A DNA stretch of 64,000 nucleotides from Candidatus Accumulibacter propinquus (GTDB taxonomy: Bacteria > Pseudomonadota > Gammaproteobacteria > Burkholderiales > Rhodocyclaceae), in assembly GCA_016714935.1 (NCBI GenBank), contig JADKBU010000001.1:62001-126000 (forward strand). The letters are read 5' to 3'. Shown here piece by piece: positions 59,801 through 64,000 of this stretch. The position numbers were made by a program, and so were the translations under genes. Within the stretch, counting starts at the first letter, position 1. Each line of letters opens with the position of its first letter. Below the pieces are notes generated by a model. It was given only the letters and a program-made list of their open reading frames with translations. It was not told where the DNA came from and made no database searches.

Positions 59801-60438
59801 AAGACCGAGGCCGAGGTTTCGACCGTGTCGGCTAGGGCCTTCATCACCACCCAGCATCCCGAGTAGCGGCTCATCGCCCAGCCATGCAGACCATAATCGA
59901 GGTATTCCTGGACGTTGGCCGGATACAGGACCGGCATCATTACCGCCTTGAAGACGTGCTCGGTCTGGTGCGGCAGGGTCGAGGACTTGGCCGCGTGGTC
60001 GTCGCCGGCGATGACCAGGACGCCGCCGTATCTTGCCGAGCCGGCAGCATTGGCATGCCGGAAAACGTCTCCGCAGCGGTCGACACCGGGGCCCTTGCCG
60101 TACCACATGGCGAACACCCCCTGGTGCTTGGCGCCAGAAAAGAGATTGAGCTGCTGCGTGCCCCAGACGGCGGTTGCGGCGAGGTCCTCGTTGACTGCCG
60201 GCTGGAAGACGATGCGCTGGGCTTCGAGGTGCCGACCGGCCTTCCAGAGCGCCTGATCGAGCCCCCCGAGGGGGCTGCCGCGGTAACCGGAAACAAAACC
60301 AGCGGTATTCAGCCCGGCTGCCTCGTCGCGCAGGCGCTGCAGCATCGGCAGACGAACGAGGGCCTGTGTGCCACTCAGAAAAACGCGTCCCGAGGTCGCC
60401 GTATAGCGACTGTCGAGCGTTGTCGAGAGATCGCCCAT
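56887..60438 (-). CDS. Fused indolepyruvate ferredoxin oxidoreductase
   Basis: This 1183-aa protein fuses the IorA-like (TPP and pyrimidine domains, with FVSGYRGSPLGGLDQALW near residue 48 and the GDGTYFHSGLLAIRQSVAAG TPP region) and IorB-like gamma domain (VLITGVGGTGVITLGALLGM, about 720) in one chain, as in many Betaproteobacteria. Ferredoxin-type cysteines are in VCEGCGDCGVQSNC and CNKDFSCIKGFCP. It oxidatively decarboxylates indolepyruvate-type 2-oxoacids to acyl-CoA with ferredoxin, for aromatic amino-acid breakdown. Start ATG 60438 follows GGGAGGAG. Confidence 0.95.
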   Translation of the reverse strand: MGDLSTTLDSRYTATSGRVFLSGTQALVRLPMLQRLRDEAAGLNTAGFVSGYRGSPLGGLDQALWKAGRHLEAQRIVFQPAVNEDLAATAVWGTQQLNLFSGAKHQGVFAMWYGKGPGVDRCGDVFRHANAAGSARYGGVLVIAGDDHAAKSSTLPHQTEHVFKAVMMPVLYPANVQEYLDYGLHGWAMSRYSGCWVVMKALADTVETSASVLIDPLSPCIRLPDDFEMPANDPHGLNIRWPDPPLLQEARLINHKLYAALAYCRANQLNRVVIDSTDPASPARLGIITAGKAYLDVRQALGELGIDDELAAQIGIRLYKVGMVWPLEADGVRRFAEGLEEILVVEEKRQLLEYQLKEELYNWREDVRPRVVGKFDEKGEWSLLPTGSGHLTHGDWLLPAAGELSVAQVARALAARIGRFFTSPAIEARLALLEAKQKSLAPVQFPAAGPAAIQRTPYFCSGCPHNTSTRVPAGSRAVAGIGCHYMVTWMDRSTATFTHMGGEGVTWVGQAPFSNEKHIFANLGDGTYFHSGLLAIRQSVAAGVAITYKILYNDAVAMTGGQPVDGSLSVAQLTRQLEAEGISKIVVVTDEPAKYRNVGNLAPHTPVHHRDQLDAVQRELREHPGVSILIYDQTCATEKRRRRKRGKLADPARRVFINTAVCEGCGDCGVQSNCLSVIPAATEFGRKRAIDQSSCNKDFSCIKGFCPSFVTVEGGRLRRGRAVATDETLFATLPEPLLPDTGRPFNVLITGVGGTGVITLGALLGMAAHLDGKGVSVLDMTGLAQKYGAVFSHLRIADRPEDIHAARIATGEAHAVIGGDLVVTAGAEALSKVLAGKTRAVVNVAATPTAEFTHHPDWQFPQQRMQTQINEACGEGNTLFLDTTEMSRRLMGDSLYTNLLLLGVAWQRGLVPLSLAAIDKAIELNAAAVEQNRTAFLWGRRAAHDPEAIHRLTRSAPDAAENGDPTDLDTIISRRVEALTAYQDARYAQRYRRLVERVRVAESALRTTILSKAVADGYFRVLAVKDEYEVARLYADPAFRQQLSEAFEGDYQLRFHLAPPLLARPDPATGRISKRSYGPWMMTAFHWLSRLKVLRGTVFDPFRNTQERQMERQLLADYEDDVELLLAQLKPEALATAVELARVPEQVRGFGHVKAASVSQAHSRRTLLRAQLLAATGAPASAP

Positions 60439-60573
60439 CGTTTCTCCTCCCTGACTGTGGATGCTGATGATCGAGGCCCAGGCGGGCGTGCTTCCCTGCC
60501 GCCAGCGAGCCCGCCATTGCTCAGACCGCTTGCCTGGGCGCAGGTTGCGCGCTGGCGACGGGGGCGACCAAGT

Positions 60574-60897
60574 TCAGGCCAGCGGCAGGATCTTGCTCGG
60601 GTTGAGCGAATTGTCCGGGTCCAGCGCCGCCTTGATGGCGCGCATCACCGTCAAAGTGCCGTTGCCGACGTGGTCAAACCGGGCTATCGGCACCGATACC
60701 TGTGCGATGTCCTGATTCGTCAGATGAATGCACTCTGCCAGGCGCGAAATCAGTACGCAGACACCAGCGGGTGGCGCGGGTCGATGCACCGACGCAACGC
60801 GCCCGTATTGGGCACATACCAACTCTCCCTGTGCGAAGTGGCTTTTCAGGGTGACAACAAAGTCGTCCGGCAGTAGCAGTGTGCGGCGGGTGTTCAT
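60574..60897 (-). pseudogene. Relic of a GlcD-like FAD-linked oxidase with a large internal deletion
   Basis: A 107-aa frame begins MNTRRTLLLPDDFVVTLKSH, like the start of FAD-linked oxidases, but then jumps to their extreme C terminus: GNGTLTVMRAIKAALDPDNS and LNPSKILPLA. The FAD-binding and substrate domains (about 350 residues) are absent. The junction lies roughly at residues 25-70. The deletion is in frame, so a small protein could still be made, but it cannot bind FAD. Confidence 0.75.
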
Positions 60898-61036
60898 GGT
60901 CTGCGAGCGCTGTTTCCTGTCCAGTCTGTAAGCCGGGAATTGTGCGATTCTACGCCGTCGACTCGCAACAGGCACCGGAACCAGTAGTTTGATCTCCTGC
61001 TCCCAAGGTATAATTGGCGTCGGCTTGAAAAATCAT

Positions 61037-61065
61037 TTGACAGTCTATTCATTGGACGTCAGAAT
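61037..61065 (+). promoter_or_regulatory. Promoter of the tRNA-tuf-secE-nusG operon
   Basis: TTGACA (61037-61042) and CAGAAT (61060-61065) are 17 bp apart; transcription would start about 8 bp before tRNA-Tyr. A second possible -10, perfect TATAAT at 61009-61014, lies upstream with only a weak -35. Confidence 0.6.
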
Positions 61066-61080
61066 TGTGGGTTCTTAGCC

Positions 61081-61165
61081 GGAGGGATACCCAAGTGGCC
61101 AACGGGATCAGACTGTAAATCTGACGGCTCTGCCTTCGAAGGTTCGAATCCTTCTCCCTCCACCA
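61081..61165 (+). tRNA. tRNA-Tyr (anticodon GTA)
   Basis: The 85-nt tRNA has acceptor GGAGGGA/TCCCTCC, the long variable arm of tyrosine tRNAs, anticodon GTA in ACTGTAAAT, T-arm GAAGGTTCGAATCCTTC and encoded CCA. Confidence 0.97.
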
Positions 61166-61217
61166 CAAAACGCCGCTGTTGGTGATGCTGACTAATCGTG
61201 CTTCGGGGAATGGTTTT

Positions 61218-61291
61218 GCGGGTGTAGCTCAATGGTAGAGCTGAAGCCTTCCAAGCTTATGACGAGGGTTCGATTCCCTTCACCCGCTCCA
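61218..61291 (+). tRNA. tRNA-Gly (anticodon TCC)
   Basis: The 74-nt cloverleaf has acceptor GCGGGTG/CACCCGC, anticodon loop CTTCCAA (TCC), T-arm GAGGGTTCGATTCCCTT and encoded CCA. It lies 52 bp after tRNA-Tyr. Confidence 0.96.
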
Positions 61292-61332
61292 GGTTGTGCG
61301 GCCGCAAAATGGTTTCAAGCTTCTCAAGCGAC

Positions 61333-61407
<75 letters not shown>

Positions 61408-61456
61408 CCGTTTGGTGCTGCAGATTATTAACTTCTAACGTCTTGAGGTACCGGTA

Positions 61457-62648
<1,192 letters not shown>

Positions 62649-62667
62649 TCCAGTTCGGGTACTACAG

Positions 62668-62691
62668 CACCGGCTCCAGTCGGAGCCGGTG
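62668..62691 (+). terminator. Hairpin between tuf and tRNA-Trp
   Basis: CACCGGCTCC (62668-62677) and GGAGCCGGTG (62682-62691) form a perfect 10-bp stem with a 4-nt loop. Only a short T stretch follows, so it could be a partial terminator or processing signal before tRNA-Trp. Confidence 0.6.
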
Positions 62692-62704
62692 TGGTTTCTG
62701 CTGC

Positions 62705-62780
62705 AGGGGCATAGCTCAACTGGCAGAGCGTCGGTCTCCAAAACCGAAGGTTGGGGGTTCGATTCCCTCTGCCCCTGCCA
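62705..62780 (+). tRNA. tRNA-Trp (anticodon CCA)
   Basis: The 76-nt cloverleaf has acceptor AGGGGCA/TGCCCCT, anticodon loop CTCCAAA (CCA), T-arm GGGGGTTCGATTCCCTC and encoded CCA. It precedes secE by 30 bp, the standard order. Confidence 0.97.
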
Positions 62781-62810
62781 TATCAGTAAGAAGTAAACAA
62801 AGCGGACGAG

Positions 62811-63164
62811 ATGGCCGATAAGTTCAAGTTTGCGTTAGCGGTACTGCTGCTTGTGGCCGGCGTCGCTGGCTTCTATCTGCTCGCCGAGCAGGCAATGATC
62901 CTGCGTGTCTTGGCCGTCCTGGCCGGCGCAGCACTGGCTGCTGCGGCTGCGTGGCAGACCGAGCAGGGGCGCCGTTTCTTCGACTTCGCAAGAGAAGCGT
63001 CTGCCGAAGCGAGAAAGGTGGTCTGGCCTTCACGAAAAGAAACCGTGCAGACAACGGGCCTGGTTTTCGCCTTCGTTGTGGTGATGGCCGTATTTCTCTG
63101 GTTGACCGACAAGAGCCTTGAGTGGCTGCTGTATGACCTGGTTCTTGGTTGGAGAAAGCTATGA
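62811..63164 (+). CDS. secE: Preprotein translocase subunit SecE
   Basis: The 117-aa protein has three transmembrane helices (residues about 6-25, 30-48 and 83-105), as in E. coli-type SecE, and the conserved amphipathic REASAEARKVVWPSRKETVQ before the last helix. It stabilises SecY in the SecYEG channel. Its stop overlaps the nusG start (ATGA, 63161-63164). Confidence 0.95.
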   Translation: MADKFKFALAVLLLVAGVAGFYLLAEQAMILRVLAVLAGAALAAAAAWQTEQGRRFFDFAREASAEARKVVWPSRKETVQTTGLVFAFVVVMAVFLWLTDKSLEWLLYDLVLGWRKL

Positions 63165-63694
63165 GCATGCGCTGGTATGTGGTACACGCCTATTCCGGTT
63201 TCGAGAAAAGCGTGCAGCGCGCCTTGGCCGAACGTATACAGCGGCAGTCCATGCAGCATGCCTTTGGTCGCATCCTGGTTCCGGTAGAAGAGGTTGTCGA
63301 ACTCAAGATGGGCCAGAAAAGCATCTCCGAGCGCAAGTTCTTCCCTGGCTATGTGCTGGTGGAAATGGAGATGAACGACGATTCCTGGCATCTGGTCAAG
63401 AGTACCCCTAAGGTGACGGGTTTTGTCGGTGGCACGGCCAACAAGCCAACGCCGATTTCCGAGAAGGAAGTCGATAAGATCATGCAGCAAATGCAGGATG
63501 GTGTCGATAAGCCTCGCCCCAAGTTTCTTTTCGAACCAGGCGAAGTCGTTCGCGTCAAGGAAGGGCCGTTCGCCGATTTCCATGGCGCAGTCGAACAGGT
63601 GAACTACGAAAAGAATCGTCTGCGCGTGTCGGTAACGATTTTCGGTCGCCCGACACCGGTGGAACTGGAGTTCGGGCAAGTCGAGAAGGCCTGA
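63161..63694 (+). CDS. nusG: Transcription termination/antitermination factor NusG
   Basis: The 177-aa protein has the NGN domain (RWYVVHAYSGFEKSVQRAL, ERKFFPGYVLVEMEMNDDSW, PKVTGFVGG) and a C-terminal KOW domain (FEPGEVVRVKEGPFADFHG). It binds RNA polymerase and Rho or NusE. I use ATG 63161, after GGAGAAAG and overlapping secE. Confidence 0.97.
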   Translation: MSMRWYVVHAYSGFEKSVQRALAERIQRQSMQHAFGRILVPVEEVVELKMGQKSISERKFFPGYVLVEMEMNDDSWHLVKSTPKVTGFVGGTANKPTPISEKEVDKIMQQMQDGVDKPRPKFLFEPGEVVRVKEGPFADFHGAVEQVNYEKNRLRVSVTIFGRPTPVELEFGQVEKA

Positions 63695-63819
63695 TCCTGA
63701 AACTGGGTTGCGGTGCGTGGTGTTGTCGACGCGCCGCAATAGTGCGGCTTCCTGGCCGCGTTTGTCGTTTGGGGAGCGCTGTCGCGAGCGCGTTTGCACC
63801 CGCCTAGAGGAGTAATAGC

Positions 63820-64000
63820 GTGGCAAAGAAGATTATCGGCTATATCAAGCTGCAAGTGCCGGCGGGGAAGGCGAATCCGTCGCCTCCTATCGGTCCGGCG
63901 CTGGGTCAGCGCGGTCTGAACATCATGGAGTTCTGCAAAACCTTCAACGCCCAGACACAAGGGCTGGAGCCAGGTTTGCCGATTCCCGTGGTGATCACCG
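63820..64000 (+). CDS. rplK: Ribosomal protein uL11 (start only, runs off the window edge)
   Basis: The first 60 residues are visible: VAKKIIGYIKLQVPAGKANP then SPPIGPALGQRGLNIMEFCK, the L11 N-terminal domain that binds thiostrepton-region 23S rRNA. It starts at GTG with AGAGGAG upstream. The order nusG-rplK is the normal ribosomal/RNA polymerase operon. Confidence 0.97.
   Translation, partial: MAKKIIGYIKLQVPAGKANPSPPIGPALGQRGLNIMEFCKTFNAQTQGLEPGLPIPVVIT

Overview
The window looks like a chromosomal contig from a Betaproteobacterium of the Rhodocyclales, most likely in or near 'Candidatus Accumulibacter'. Evidence for this is the tRNA-Tyr/Gly/Thr-tuf-tRNA-Trp-secE-nusG-rplK order, a PHA-granule PhaM protein, a pyrophosphate-dependent phosphofructokinase beside a class II aldolase, a YbiB-type gene coupled to nasA, and a fused indolepyruvate:ferredoxin oxidoreductase. 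Taxonomy is inferred from gene content only.

Layout. 1-2.7 kb: the EF-P lysylation locus (epmB partial, efp, epmA) and a membrane M50 peptidase. 2.7-11 kb: an eight-gene operon behind a good sigma70-type promoter. It encodes a NitT/TauT-like ABC importer whose substrate-binding protein carries a C-terminal OmpA (peptidoglycan-binding) domain, coiled-coil membrane proteins, a PspA/ESCRT-III-like protein, a two-module AAA+ ATPase and a TerB-like protein. This is my best candidate for a little-described envelope-stress system. 11-20.6 kb: an outer-membrane MetA-like protein, decaying sulP and DUF2252 genes, a membrane protein, a SYLF protein, katG, and a frameshifted exonuclease/GIY-YIG gene. 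20.8-23.7 kb: SDR, ABC1 kinase and CIA30 genes. 23.8-25.9 kb: about 2.1 kb of almost pure G, an assembly or base-calling artefact.

26-41 kb: tag, a rhodanese-like protein with a C-x4-C-W motif, an hsdR relic, fba, PPi-pfk, a tartrate/D-malate dehydrogenase gene, yjfB, a secreted caspase-like protein, a damaged nasA coupled to ybiB, Nudix and MliC-like genes, then tRNA-Lys. 41.4-52.2 kb: a minus-strand defence operon following tRNA-Lys. It carries a DUF499 ATPase, DUF3780, DUF1156 DNA methyltransferase and PLD/SNF2 helicase, with two toxin-antitoxin pairs spliced in by 4-8 bp overlaps; it corresponds to what I recall as the Hma (helicase-methylase-ATPase) anti-phage type. 52.4-60.9 kb: a cupin protein, two more poly-G tracts, a CoA transferase, phaM, a methyltransferase, the giant indolepyruvate oxidoreductase and an oxidase relic. 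61-64 kb: the tRNA/tuf/secE/nusG/rplK housekeeping block, with tuf carrying a one-base frameshift.

Sequence quality matters here. Poly-G tracts at 23.8-25.9, 37.92, 52.87-52.97 and 53.24-53.44 kb, and single-base frameshifts (tuf, possibly the exonuclease), suggest a draft metagenome assembly. Broken genes beside G-runs may be intact in the organism. The sulP, DUF2252, hsdR and FAD-oxidase relics lie away from G-runs and look like real decay.
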